Assembly (NCBI RefSeq): GCF_022539315.1
Contig: NC_066316.1
Coordinates: 28,955,245 to 29,019,244, forward strand
Source of the DNA: Serinus canaria
Lineage: Eukaryota; Chordata; Aves; Passeriformes; Fringillidae
Direction: 5' to 3'
Length of the DNA stretch: 64,000 nt
Shown here: positions 37,786-50,760 of the stretch, piece after piece
Layout of the letters: every line of letters begins with the position of its first letter
Position numbering within the stretch: position 1 is the first letter of the stretch
Notes under the pieces: generated by a model
What the model was told of the DNA's origin: nothing
Seen by the model: the letters and a program-made list of their open reading frames with translations, nothing else
The model's database searches: none
Position numbers and translations under genes: made by a program

Positions 37786-39158
37786 ATGGAAAAATTGCTC
37801 TGCGGCATCCTGGTGTTTGGAATGGCTGTCACAGTCAATGCTTGTCCCAAATACTGTGTCTGTCAGAACCTGTCTGAGTCACTGGGGACTTTGTGTCCCT
37901 CCAAGGGTCTCCTTTTTGTACCGCTGGACATAGATCGAAGGACTGTTGAACTCCGTCTTGGGGGCAACTTCATTATCAATATCAGCCGACAAGATTTTGC
38001 CAATATGTCTGGACTTGTTGACCTTACTTTGTCCAGAAACACCATTAGTTACATCCAGCCCTACTCTTTCACTGACTTGGAGAGCCTTCGGTCTTTACAT
38101 CTGGACAGCAACAGGTTGCCTGAGATTGAAGAGGATACTTTGAGAGGTTTAATTAACCTTCAGCATTTGATTTTAAACAACAACCAGCTAAGCAGCATTT
38201 CTGATGATGCCTTTGAGGATTTTTTACTGACATTGGAAGACTTAGACCTGTCCTACAATAACCTCCGAAGCATTCCCTGGGAATCTATAAGAAAGATGAT
38301 AAACTTGCACCAGCTTAGTTTGGATCACAACCTAATAGATTACATAACAGAGGGGACATTTGCAGATCTTCAGAAATTGGCCAGATTGGATCTAACATCC
38401 AACAGACTTCAGAAGCTCCCCCCTGACCCTATATTTGCTAGATCACAAGTAATCCCGTTGGTTGTTACCCCGTTTTCACCACCTCTGTCCCTTAGCTTTG
38501 GGGGAAATCCACTTCATTGCAACTGCGAGCTACTGTGGTTAAGGCGGCTTGACAGAGACGACGATATGGAAACCTGCGCTTCTCCTCCAAGTCTAAAGGG
38601 AAGGTACTTCTGGTACGTACGGGAAGAGGAATTCGTTTGTGAGCCTCCTCTTATTACACAGCATACTCACAAGCTGCTGGTCTTGGAGGGGCAAACTGCC
38701 ACGCTGAAGTGCAAAGCCATTGGGGATCCCACTCCCATCATTCACTGGGTGGCCCCCGATGACCGTCTCATCGGAAACTCCTCGAGGACGGCTGTCTATG
38801 ACAATGGCACCTTAGATATACACATCACCACCTCCAAGGACTACGGAACTTTCACATGCATAGCAGCCAACGCTGCAGGAGAGTCCACTGCAACAATTGA
38901 GCTCTCAATTGTCCAGCTCCCCCATCTCAGCAATGGCACAGGCAAAGCAGCTCCACCAAAATCCAGGCTCTCGGACATCACCAGCTCCACCAAGTCCAAT
39001 CGTGGTGAAACAAAAGGTCCCCCAGAAAGGGCTGTCCTGGTGTCAGATGTGACCACTACCTCAGCTTTGGTCAAGTGGACAGTCAGCAAGTCGGCCCCTC
39101 GGGTAAAAATGTATCAGCTGCAGTATAACTGCTCGGATGATGAAGTCCTGATCTACAG
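37786..39158 (+). CDS. LRFN2: LRFN2 (SALM1) first coding exon; N-terminal 457 codons, partial CDS
   Basis: Postsynaptic adhesion-like membrane protein. Family knowledge: its cytoplasmic end binds PSD-95 and it promotes neurite outgrowth and NMDA receptor clustering. Seen here: signal peptide 1-19; LRRNT with Cys20, 24, 26 and 37; seven leucine-rich repeats starting near residues 53, 77, 101, 125, 150, 174 and 198; LRRCT with Cys245, 247, 264 and 285; Ig domain about 287-376 with Cys309, Trp321 and Cys358 in DYGTFTC; FN3 begins near 414 with Trp431 and Tyr447. N-glycosylation sequons include Asn28, 65, 73, 331, 340, 383 and 448. The [20 protein letters not shown] stretch and the FN3 start fit LRFN2, not LRFN5 or other paralogues. 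The start has A at -3 and G at +4 and an in-frame TGA nine bases upstream. A GT donor splits codon 458 after two bases. The known protein is about 790 residues; the rest of FN3, the membrane span and the tail lie downstream of the window. Confidence 0.97.
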
Positions 39159-39164
39159 GTAAAT
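39159..39164 (+). promoter_or_regulatory. LRFN2: 5' splice donor after the LRFN2 coding exon
   Basis: The junction reads ATCTACAG followed by GTAAAT. It interrupts an arginine codon after its second base (phase 2) inside the FN3 domain. In-frame reading through the junction meets TAA at once, so splicing is required. LRFN2 is known to be split inside FN3, which agrees. Confidence 0.92.
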
Positions 39165-42100
39165 GCATTTTTTGTTTGGTCCTCTGATGGTGCCAGGGGG
39201 TGAAAATCAACATAAGTCTTACTCTTTGACTTTATACTGATTTGACTTGGAACTGAGATGGTGCTGTGACCAGTGGCATTAGTGGTATTTGATAAATTTG
39301 CTTTCTCTCTGTCAGTTTGCCTGTTGGTCTGTTCATTGCTTTTTTGTCCAAGTCACACATTGCAAATCTCTGTAGTACTCATTTTCTAACAGCTGTTTTC
39401 TGTAAAATTTTCAATTTGGGAAAAAATAGTACTGCAGTTGGTAGCCTCCTTAGTAGGCTTAACAAAGAAAGGAAAACTTGACGACTCAAAGTCAGAAATT
39501 TCCCTTTCCACCTCCTGTAGGTGGGATTGAAACAGACTACTTAGAGAGGAAGCAACGTGGGAGGAAGTTTGTGCTGTCTACCCATAACACAGGCTCTAAT
39601 TATTCTGTGATTCAAGATTTGGGGTTGCTAACAAGACATTTTTCACCTATATGAAAAAGCTTGTTTCATATTTCAATAATATCTGTTCTATACAACCGTA
39701 ATGGCTGAAAACTTTGGAGCACTTAGTTTTCTATACCATATTAAAAGCAAGAAGAGGTAGATATAATTTTAAGAGCAAACCTTGAATCTTCTTCGTGATC
39801 TTCCAGTTTTCAACTCCTCTGACTTCAAATGATGTAAAGCAGGAATCGCTCTTGCAGTGAAGCAGCAATAAATTTTTCTGGACTAAAAATGTGTAGGAAC
39901 AGTACTGCTGTTTTTTCCTTGTGTAATGGAAGAATGATTGACATATTCATGCTAGTGATGAATCCCTAGAAACCACCTTGTCCTTCCTTTTTATTGCAAA
40001 GTTTCATTGAACTGAACTGTATCTTTGGTTGTATATGATCTATGAGCAAAAGTCAGAATCTCATGGAAAAATAGAACCAAACACATCAACTCTTTTACTT
40101 TTTAGCATCCTGAAGCAGTGGAGAAAAATTTGATCTGGTAGAGATATAATGGGATTTGGGGTTTGAATCTAATTTGAGAATAAACTCTGGCCAAAATATA
40201 GTCAAAGGCATTGATTTCCGTGGTAGGTTTGGTGTTATTTCCTGATGACCATTCCGTTCTCCTGCTGCCTGCAGGGAGAGCCAAGGCACTCATCAAGCCA
40301 TGGTACTTGGCCTCCAGATCCCACAACAAGCCTCGTTATTTTCTTCTTTACCACAGGGTGGTTTTCCTTAGCATGAGGAAGTCAAAAGGAGAGGTAGTAA
40401 ACACTCATGTGACATTTTTCCCTCGCTCTTCTCCTGCAATGAAATTTAATTTTAAAACTTCTCCAGAACAGAATTGTTGACATGGACAAAATTTTGTGCC
40501 AATGATACCTTTGTCTGAGTCAGTTGTAGAGCAGAAAGAATAAAGTGATCAATTTAGCTACTTCAAATTCACTCACTCATTGCCAAAAGCAGGAATATTG
40601 ACCAGCAAGTCCAAAAAACAATTTTTAAAGGATATTTATTCAAACACTGAATTAATCTGAGGAAATTGAGTTCTGTCTACCTCCATTCCTCAATTATAAA
40701 ACTATCTTGAAATAAATCAATTAGAAAGTGAAAATTATTTCTTTTGCTCTGGGTAATGTACAGTGGAACCAGCTCTGGGAATTGCAACTATGTGGAATTA
40801 AGCAGAATGAAAGGATAAGATAAAGTAATGAAACAGTATTAGGAATAGAATGGAAGAAAACATGCTAGTGCAATTTTTTTTTCCCAAGGCAAGGCTTTTG
40901 GCAAAAGCTCAGCAGTAATTAAGATCTTAGGCACAGTGTAAGGCTGAAAAACAATCTGAAAGATGTTTTGTCATATGTCCATTATAAAATGAATTTGGCC
41001 TAGTGAACAGGAGTATCCCTGCAACCCGAAAGATAAGTTTGCAGGGGTTGTCAGATGTTGGAAGTGGTTGGATGTGTCAATTTTTGAGGGAGGAGGATGG
41101 CCAGGGTTAAAAAAACCAAGCCATGCAAAAGCTCTGGCATGCAGCCGAGGAGCTGGATGGGTGAGAATTGGGTGCCACAGTGAAGAAAGATGGCATCTTG
41201 CCAGCCTGGTCTGGAAGAAAAAGTTGCTGTCAAGATTTTAGGCAAACCCAAAAGTCTTTATCATGTCCCCACTTCCATCTCCCAGTGAGGTTTTGGTCCT
41301 TTGCTACTTTATTTGGTTGTGGCTTAGTTTTTCAGAAGCTTAGTGAGGACAGTGTTATTTTGAAAAATCTCCCATCAGGCCTTTTTTGAGGATTCACTGA
41401 TGATGCATAGTTCTTTTTACTCACAGCTCTCAAAAGCACTTCACCAAAGAAAACATTTTTTTTTCCTCTGCATTTTGCACCAGGGAAAAATGAAGCCTAG
41501 AAAGATGAAGTAATTGTCCAGCATCTGAGAGTTAATCAATGGTACTCATAATATCAAAACCAGTCCTTACAACTTCCAGTCAGGAAACCACTCAGTCCCT
41601 TAGAGTTAATTAACTAAAGCTGTTTTGCTTTAATTGGTCAGATGCATATCACTGCAATGAATGTGTGGAAAAACCTAAGGGAAAAGGATTTCTACAGTGC
41701 TCTGCTCCATAAAATGCTGTGTATGTGCTAAATGGGACGTGATACTGCTTAGCTGCTAAAATGATGGGCACTCAATATTCGCTAAGACATTCGGTATTCC
41801 AGGACTGAGACACATCAGCTGTGCTCAGCTTTTAGGAATCCTGCTTCACTAGCAAGAAATGTATGCACAAAACAGAAATCTGATGCTCTCTCTGCTAAGA
41901 ATTTTTCATGAACATTGTACTCATTGTGAAAGAGTGAAAGCAGAAGTTCTCCCCTCCCTGTTGGTATCAACATTTCTCCTGATCATCACCCAGGACACCA
42001 GTCCCATTTCTCCTTCCATGCCAACTGTGATTTTCCACAGGCAGGGTGGTGCAAAACGGGACTACAGTCGGGTGCAATGGCTCAACAAAAATTCAAGTTT

Positions 42101-45100
42101 TGGGACATTCAGGCAAATGCTGTCTGCTGGGCCTCCCATTTGCCCTGAGCTGAAATGGTACCAGAATGTGAAGTTTGGCTTTGGATATACCAATGCCATT
42201 ATAATGAAGATTAGCAGGAGGAGCACTGTTTGTCTGCCTTCACATCTGACCTTCCCTTGTATTTGCTATCTCAGGGCCTTTGCTCCAGTTCATAGCAGGT
42301 TTTTGTCTCTTTCAATGCATTCAGGGTGCATGTTTGTGATTGTGATTTAATGAGTAGGTCCTGGATCTGCATTCCATGGGTTTTAATGCAGCAGTCCTTC
42401 CATTCTTTCACCTTCTCTGTAATACCAACACCAGTGCTAGTAAATTACTTTTAGACAAGACCAGAAGCTTGTTGCAAATTGCAGAACTGAAAATCACTCC
42501 TTTTTAGAAAGAAAAACATGCAGAAAGAGTGACCAATGTCCAATGGAGAAAGGGATGGAAGAAGACCAAGGTCTGTTCTTGGAATCAGGGTTAAAGGAGT
42601 GAACACTGGGAAACCTCCTCTGTCATAAAGATCTTACCTGCTCCTCTCAGTCAGGGCTCCAAAGTGTTTTAGATGTGTAAAAGCATCTGGAATAAGGAAT
42701 TTAAATGAAATAGAAATGTTTAGAAAATAATATCTTTGAGCCTCAGTTTCCCATCTTTAACCTGGGTGACAGCACCACCTTGCTTCATGGGAGATAAACA
42801 CATTAGAAAATATTATGGAGCCAGGAGCCCACATAAATGAATAGGGAGACTTGCTTTGAAGTCATTGTGTGGTCTGCAGCAACAGGGATAGTCATGAATG
42901 ATTAAGATGGAGGATTACATAACTGCAACACTTGAATTCAAGTGAGGCATCTGGGGAGAGAGATTGTGGTTTTTTCATGCATAGAGCACCCTACACGATG
43001 GGGGACCAAGTCTCAGTTTTGGCTGGCAGGCATTAGTGTAATCTATACTTTCACTACTTTTCCAAAAGCGAATAAATCTGCAAGTGTTTTGTAGAACTTC
43101 CCAGGTCATACTGAGCCTTCTGGCTGTGTTTTGAATTAAAGCAAAGATGCAGCCATTTAAAAATGTGCATCTGAAGTGCGACACTGCCATTAGATTTATG
43201 AGACATTTAGGTCTGTTTTATTTTGTGGTATTTCATAGTAAAAGTGATGAAAACAGCTGTACAAATTAAGAATTACTGTAGTGTTATAGTCTCCCTAACT
43301 TATAACTTCCACACTGGGAAAACAAGTATTTTATATGTTTCTGAAAGCTTATTTTTTAAATATATATTTTATGTAGCAGGCAGTCGAAATATTAAAATAT
43401 GAATAAATGGCTCCACATCTCCAGTTTATTTAAACAATGGTGCCATGGATTAGATTACTTAAACAATATAATAATGATTTATATTTACACATCTCCTTTT
43501 ACTGCAAGTGCTTTACAGGGTGGCTGAACAGAGATCCCCACTATCCTGTCACCTCTCAGTTAAATATTGGCTGTACTTTAGCAGTCTGCAGGTGATTGTT
43601 CAGTTCCTTTTCATGAGCAAAAAATAGCTCCAGCATTTGCACTCATGGATACTTTAAACTAGGGAGGAAGTAATTAACTGAGCTTGAATTTCCCACAGCA
43701 TGGTGGTATAAATATACCCATGCACTCTTCTAGTCAAGTGCATGTCAATAAGAAAGTGCTTCATGACTGAGGTGCTGCAGACTTCAGGAACATCTGATTC
43801 ACATAAGGAGTCTCTCTCAAACAGCAGTGCCACACTGAGCATCAGAGAGGATGCCATTGTTTAATGCTTCTTGCAAGGAAAGCCTACTGTGTGGAGATCT
43901 TCCAGCTCAAGACTGAAAACAGAGGAAACCCTGTCCTGTTGCTGGTAGGGCAAATTGTCTCAACAGCCTGATGCTATAGCAAAGTGTGTTTATGTCACTT
44001 TCTGTCCAAGGAAAGTTAGAAACACAGAGTACGGGTTAGCGTTGGAAAGGAGAGAGAATTCATTTATTCTGAAAGACCCAAACACCTGTCCTTACTTGTG
44101 ATTTGGTCACTGGGTTCAGACACATAAAGATCTGCAGATAAATGTCTGCCACGCTTCTGCCCAATTTTCAGTTCCACCCTTCTCCAGCCTCTCCAGGCAC
44201 TGACCTGCCTCCATGGCTCACACCTGCAGTAAAATTCCTGACTTAGCCTCAGCATATGAACTGAGCTATTCCCCTTGCATTAAGTGCAGGATAAATCCTT
44301 GATTTGGCCAAAGCATTTACATATTTAAACATGAAATAAAACAACAACTAGGAGGGAGGACAGCACACGAAGATGTTAAGCAGCATGCATTAATCTTTTA
44401 TGGTAAAAAGGTAGAAAGGTAGAGAGCACCAATTTATAAAAATAAAAACATGAAGTCACAGTCCAAAGGGAAGTGAGATTTATATAATCAGTGCAGAGGG
44501 AAGTCTGGCATGGACATGTGGTAGTTCAGATCATTTGAGAGGGTTTTGCAGCAGGAGTGTGTATTGGCTTCTGGAGTACCCTCAGCACGTGCAAGCTTCC
44601 TGCAAGGCACCAGTCATAATGAAGAATTTACTTTACAGATGCCTGTATTCTGGGACTGTGGGGTTTTATTTGTGTCTGCTGAAAACATTTTCATCTAGCC
44701 TTTTTTTTTTTGTTTTCTTTCTTTTGCTGGTTTAAGTACAGGGACAAGGGTTTTTGGTGTTGTTTTTGCTTTTTGTTTGTTTGTTTGTTTGTGCTTTTTT
44801 TTTTTCCCCACCATCCCACCCTCCCTTGCAATATGAGAAATATTTAAAGAATAAAAAAGAGAATGTTGTGAAAAGGAGAAAAATTACATGTATTACCAGA
44901 AAATGAAGTGGAAATAGACATATAAAAATAGGAAATAAATAAATTAAAAAATAATGTATGCAAGAAGATTAGGTGTACATCTCAGTAATGTCCCTAAAGT
45001 CATCTTAGATTGTTGTGACAAACTATTATCCACTTGGTGCTTTTAAGAATCACAGAAAATGATGAGGAATCCATTGGTCAGAGCAAGTCCAGTTCATCAT

Positions 45101-45569
45101 GAGCAGAGCCCGACCACGTGGATGCTGCCCAGACCATTTTCTTGTTTGATAGCTGGCACAGAAATGCAAAATACTAAATGGCCCTTTATCCCTAGAGGAA
45201 ATATGCCCCTGACATATGAGCATGTGAGATGTATGTGAGGGCTCATGAGAAAGGGCTTGCACTGCTGCTGACTATTCTCCAGTGCTCCAGCAGAGCAGGG
45301 CAGGGCAGGGCAGCACCTGCTCCCAGCTTGGAGACATTCCCATTTCCTTCCAAGTTTAACTCCTTCCAAATAACATTTATTGAGGCCTGTGGAGAAGTTG
45401 TATGTGACAGCTCTACCCCCAAACTCAACCTCAGGAGTTGAATATGAAGGCAAATGGCCTGATTCTCATCTCACCCCACATCTAGGGGTGTTGCACAACA
45501 TGGAAAGGAAATTAGAATCACTTTAGACAACACTCTAAGGCACCAGATGTGATTCTTAAGGCAGTCCTG
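39165..45569. other. LRFN2 intron, nothing gene-like
   Basis: Intron following the coding exon, by inference from the donor. No other exon of LRFN2 or another gene is recognised. A 163-codon open frame at 41859-42350 (+) has no recognisable domain. An AT-rich block at 43370-43520 is a candidate conserved non-coding element. A TTTG microsatellite lies at 44771-44792. Confidence 0.6.
44752..44806. repeat. T-rich tract with (TTTG)n microsatellite
   Basis: Several consecutive TTTG units (44771-44792) flanked by T runs, ending in CCCC at about 44807. Simple sequence in the presumed LRFN2 intron. Confidence 0.85.
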
Positions 45570-45646
45570 TGCATGGCCAGGAGTTTGACTGTGATGATCC
45601 TTGTGAGTCCCTTCCAACTCAGAATATTCTGTAATTCTGTGATTCA
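45570..45646 (+). mobile_element. short CR1 LINE 3' end
   Basis: GGCCAGGAGTTTGACTGTGA, TGATCCTTGTGAGTCCCTTC, CAACTCAGAATATTCTGTAA and TTCTGTGATTCAG match the 3' end of the CR1 subfamily that carries 'gatccttgtgggtcccttccaactcagga'. Only about 77 bases remain. Same orientation as LRFN2. Confidence 0.88.
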
Positions 45647-47129
45647 GCATAAGACAGTGGTACCCTGTTTAATCTCTGTTACCAATTATTAATTCAGCTC
45701 ACTAAGGCAGAGCATTTTCACTCGAGGGGAATTCAGGATGAACTAGGTCTTGCCCATAACATCTGCCACATCCTCTCTCTCAGATGCTCTGAACCTAAGT
45801 GCCAATATCTGCCCCCTACTGCCTTTATTGCAATAAAAAGTTATACATCTGATGCCAAAATGAAACATTGAAATAAGACTTCTATTCAGCTTCAGGTGAG
45901 TCAACAATTTGATTTCTAAATGAAAATCTTTACCATGTCCATAGTTTGTGTATGTAATGCACATTTAAGCACCCAAGAGGCTCTACTTGATCTCTGCATT
46001 TTCACTGCAGCTCCTGCAGCAAGTTCCCAATACTCCTTTTCTCTCTACTGCTCATCCATTGAATTCTAGTTTGTGTCAGAGATCCACTCTAATATCTTCT
46101 TTGTTTGGGTCACATTTGCTGATATCTGGGCCCTTTTAGGAGGAATGGAAAAGGTATCAGCAACCACAGAGTGTGACAGCTACTCCTAGTCTTTCTAAAT
46201 CTGTAACCAAGAGCATCCTCCCTCCCCTCACTTCACCCCTCATTTCAACTGGATCACCACCAATTCAGACTACTTAGAAATCTCCTCCAAGGGTGTTGAA
46301 CCAATAGTAAAACTAATGGCTGAAAAATACCTGCTTGAAGGAGGGGATGATTTATTTTTATCCACAGGTGTTTTGCAATAGTGTTACAAATGAAAAAATG
46401 TTTAAAAGCATATTGTGCTCTAAAACACCGTATTACTAAAATTTGCCTTGCCAGTTTGAGATCATTCTGCTCAACTGAGCTCCCACTTGCTCACGTGCAG
46501 GATCCAGGCTGTAGGCAGGTGAGAGAGGGTGCCTTGACAACTCCTACCTCCCCAGCTTTCTGACACCCCCCCAAACAGTTCCCATCTGAAGTCATTGGAC
46601 TTTTTACCCATTTCAAAGCTGATGTGGCTTTAGATTCTTGGTAGGAGGGTCCTCAAAGAGAGCTCTTGCTCCTCCTGCAGTAGGCTCCTATTTCTCCTTG
46701 TCTTTCCAGCACTGAACAGTTGAGCTCTGACTGTGAATATTGTTTTCAGGGTTGTGCAAGCAATTATATTCCTTTGGTTATGTAGGAATATTTTATCTAT
46801 CAAATACATGAGACAGGACAAAGAGGATGACAGGGAAAGAATAAGTCAAAATTACAAGCACAGCCAGAACACAGTGCCTTATTTCACTGGCATAGCTGCA
46901 GACTTACCTACCTAATTGCTTGCTCTGAATATCCTATTATACCCTTTCTCTTTCACACCAGGATTCCTGCTTGTAGGCTCAGGCTATTTTCAGAAGAAAA
47001 TCTACTTTTTTGTACAATGATGGAACTGATTAACCCTTACACATAATAGCAATGATACAGCTTGTTTTCCTAGAAAAATGATTTAAAAATATAGAACTGG
47101 AAAAAGACACAGACAGCACTGGAAAAATT

Positions 47130-47147
47130 AAAAAAAAAAAAAAAAAA
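47130..47147. repeat. poly(A) run, 18 A
   Basis: Uninterrupted A run in A-rich sequence; no retroposon body recognised upstream. Confidence 0.85.
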
Positions 47148-48449
47148 GAAGAATACACTGGAATAAATATATTATATTAAAAATTCTTCATTAGCTTTAG
47201 CCCTTACAAGTCTGGTTATTTTTGGAGTTGCCTATAAAAGGGAGGTTTTCTGAGCAAAACATTTGCACTCAGAGTGAGAAAAAGTCTCTTTTCAGATGCT
47301 GCAGTGCAAGATGAATGCAACACTTGCTTCTCATTTAAACCTATTTCGGGGTTCTGTTGGAATGTTGATGGTGAGCAGTCTTTGTGTTAACGTTTTGGTT
47401 AGGGAAATATGAAAGAAGAGAATTCAGACAAGCTGAGGATCTTAAAATTTGAGGCAGAAATCAGATTCATGCTCCGTGTAATTTTTTGTGTTCTGTACTT
47501 GTAGGTTTTCAATGAAGGCTTGTACTACAAGTAATTTATCTTTTCTTTGTTCTTAAAAGGGCACAGGAGAAATGTAGCTCAAATTTTGACTAGCACAGAA
47601 AGAAAATATGAGGTAAGGGATGTCTTTGAAAACAAGATATGGGTTATTTCTTTGTCATGCCATCCTTTCTCCCAGATTTGTCTTGTTTTGCAGTCTAATA
47701 TGAGGACGGTAAAGACATGTACCCTGTAATCCATAAAAATCTGTAATAGGGCCTAGCAAAAGGGTAATCCAGCCCTAGCTGAGGATAGCAGACTTTACTT
47801 TCATCTAAAGAAACCTTGAAATTGTAATGCCATTCAGAATTGCTTATGTTTAAAATGAAAAGTTCTGATTTGCATAGCAGAGAAAAGCAGCCCAGCCAGC
47901 AGGTTGATCTGCCCTATTGTCACAGCCCAAGTGACCTCTCAGAGTCACAGAATCATGTTAGGTCTTGGGACATTTGTCAAGAATCCAATCAAGTGGCTCT
48001 GTCCAGAAAGGAAGCAGGTTTTGGCAGGGGGCATCATAGAGGGGAAGAATAATCGCCTGCGTGCCACAGCAGCAGAGATGGAGGCACTTGTGCTGGGCAA
48101 GGGAGAGAGATGTTAGTCTGGCATCCTTGGATGGGAAAGAGTCCATCCACTACATGGCTACGGCTTTAGGGTGGCTGAAAAATCCCTGGAGACAGCAAGC
48201 TAAGGCTATGCCCTAAGCCTCCTCTGTTCAGTTGCTCCTGGTTTACAGATTAGTTTATTTGCAGAGATGAACAGTTTGAGACAGCCAGCACTAGGTGTGA
48301 ATTCATACTGTACGTGCCCATCTGTCGTCCCTCCCCTTCCTCTTCCATCACTTTGAATTTGTCTAAGTGCTGTAAGATATTTATTGTCTCATAATTTACT
48401 TCATTTTGACTAGAAAACAAATAAAAGTTCAATTTGCTCAACCCAACAC

Positions 48450-48464
48450 TTTTTTTTTTTTTTT
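48450..48464. repeat. poly(T) run, 15 T
   Basis: Uninterrupted T run immediately before the GC-richer block at 48490-49340. Confidence 0.85.
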
Positions 48465-49480
48465 AATGATCTGTTTATTTAATCGGCTTAGTTTGTGGAA
48501 CTAATTGGCTCTTATGCAGATATCCCAAACCGTGCTCTGAATTTTTCTCAGAGTGGGGATTGCACAGGCAGGAGCTGCCCAGCAGACATATGGGCAGCTG
48601 ACAGCATCAAGACACCCCACCAGCAGCTCTGTCGTCTGGCAGATTGCCTCAGGGAGTCAGGCTTGATGAATCAGTCCTTGTGCTGGCGCTGGGAGCGTGG
48701 GGCACGCCTCTGCTCCAGAAGGATGGCTCAGAATGAGAAACAAGCACAGCCCCCACGCTCCTTGAACTGCAGGCTTGGGACGGCTGGCAGTGTCCAAATG
48801 GACTTGAATCTGGCTAATTTGGGTGTGTGGAGGCAGAGTTTCAGCTTGGTTACTCTCAGGTGAGGATGTGTCACTAGCTTGATGCCTGCTCTTCTCTCTG
48901 CTGCAGTGTGGATTTTCACAGCCTGGAAGTGCCATGGGGAGGAATTTAGCTATGCTGCCAAGGTTGGGCAGTAGGAGAGGGGAAGAGAAAAGAAATTGGC
49001 TTGGAACTGTCCTATCTCTCTGTGCCTCTTCCCTTCTAGCCCTGAAAGGGGGCCAAATGTACTTGTGAGCTGAGCAGGCAACAAAACCAAGTGACCCCTG
49101 CTTCTCTCCTCAGCCCCCTTGCAGTCTACTCTGGCTGCTGATTCAGTCAATGACGTGGCAGCCCCTGAGCAGGCAGAAGAAGGAACAGCCACCTGGAGTC
49201 ACCTTCAGAGCCTGGCCCCTCCAGACAAGGGACCCATAAAGCCCAGGCTGGCTGCTGTCACAGGCTGCTGGCTGAAGAGAGGGGCAGGGACAGCTCTGTC
49301 AGCTCTGTCTTCTCAGACAAACCTCCTGCACTCTCAGTGGCACTAGAAATGCTGCAAACTCTTTGCTAGAAAAAAGCAGTGCAGAAGTACTTCTGTTTCT
49401 TGCATGATTTGCCAAGGGGTATGACCCCCACTGAGCACACAAGGTTTTATGTATGGCTAGAAGTTTAAGTTGTTTGCTGG

Positions 49481-49495
49481 TTTTTTTTTTTTTTT
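49481..49495. repeat. poly(T) run, 15 T
   Basis: Uninterrupted T run with no flanking duplication seen. Confidence 0.85.
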
Positions 49496-49778
49496 CCTCT
49501 GGAGACACTGGCAATTTCTATGAGGTGAAGAACTCTTTGCAAGGGGAAAGATGAAATGAACACTGGGAGCAGGATTCCCACTTGTGAAGAGGATTAACAA
49601 AAGCCTGAGGGACTGCAGCAGTCCCATCTCAGGGCACTGTACTGCACCTTTGTACAACAATAGGTTGGTGTGGGGTGAAGACCTTGTGCTACACAAACTC
49701 TGCCTAGGGAAAGCATAAGAGGTTTTAGCTGTTTGTTTTTTCAGGAGGTAAAGTTTTTTCTCACTATAGCAGAGTATC

Positions 49779-49801
49779 TTTTTTTTTTTTTTTTTTTTTT
49801 T
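49779..49801. repeat. poly(T) run, 23 T
   Basis: The longest homopolymer in the window. On the - strand it would be a poly(A) tail, but the sequence at higher coordinates (TGGTTCACCTTTCCTCTTTT and on) is not recognised as a processed gene copy. Confidence 0.88.
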
Positions 49802-50747
49802 GGTTCACCTTTCCTCTTTTTCCCTATTTGGCCTCTTTCATTTCCTTATTTGTGCTCTTTCATAGATAATTGTATTGGCTGTGGATTAATTAACCAATTA
49901 TGCTGGAGTATTTTTCAGACTGAATCCTTTATTTCATTGTTCTTAAACAGCTTCCATTCTGTCTCAGCTCCTGACAGTTTGCTGCTCCCTGTACCTCCCC
50001 ATTTAAAGGCTGTGTTAATGTCCTTGCCGAGATTCATGCCCATTACTTAGTGAAACCATGTATGTCTGCACTAGGTTAAAACCTGTTTTCTACTCTCTTT
50101 ATGTGATCTCAGTCCAGAAACTTTCTGTGGTTTTAAGGCAGCAAAGGGGGTCCAAGAAAAGCCATAGAAACTTATAGGAATCCCTCCTACTTAAAGTCCC
50201 AGGGGACATGATCTGTGTTTTCCTGGCTCCTGCCTTTTTTGTCTCCTCTGCTTAAACCCCGTGAAGCTTGCTGGTGACAGGGAGGTATACACTCAAAAGT
50301 GCTGCAGGCTGTTTTTTAAATCAGGTCACCTTTACTAGTTCCCAAACAAAAGATGTTATTCTGGGGAAATTTTGAAGCTAGTACCTCAGTTTAGCCAAAG
50401 CAAACCTTAATCTGGCATATAATGGGACAGAACCACGATGCAATTGACTATTCTTGACATGGAACAAGGATCAGATTTAAAAACTGATTTAAAAAACCCA
50501 GATCTATGGTAATTGGTCTTACAGTCATTGCAGCAATGTGCAACATCTGTCTAGCACACCCTCCAAACACCTGCCTCTGCAATGGCTATGAAGAAACAAA
50601 CCATGCATCAACTCAGTTTTATTTTCTAGCCCTGTTTAAAATGGAACAAACACTGGAATACCTCTCCCGTGGGAAATTCCAGTATTGCAACATCTGTTTC
50701 TGTAGACTGGAAATTCTCCATAACAGTTGTTTTGTTTGCTTATTGGG

Positions 50748-50760
50748 AAAAAAAAAAAAA
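50748..50760. repeat. poly(A) run, 13 A
   Basis: Uninterrupted A run followed by CAACAAAAC. Confidence 0.8.

Noticed and set aside
37786..39158. LRFN5 or another LRFN paralogue instead of LRFN2
   Set aside because: The LRRNT ([20 protein letters not shown]), the Ig text and the FN3 start ([20 protein letters not shown]) match LRFN2 as I know it; LRFN5 differs clearly in each of these places.
41859..42350. 163-codon open frame on + in the LRFN2 intron
   Set aside because: No domain, no signal or motif pattern and ordinary AT-rich flanks. A single-exon gene nested in the intron is possible but unsupported.
47942..47992. Possible CR1 tail (GAGTCACAGAATCATGTTAG)
   Set aside because: Only about 20 bases match the CR1 end and the expected following text is absent.
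48495..48863. 122-codon frame on + in a GC-richer block
   Set aside because: Composition alone keeps the frame open; the protein resembles nothing known and CpG is too sparse for a CpG island promoter.
49779..49801. Poly(T) as the tail of a processed pseudogene on the - strand
   Set aside because: The flanking sequence shows no gene-like body and no flanking duplication.
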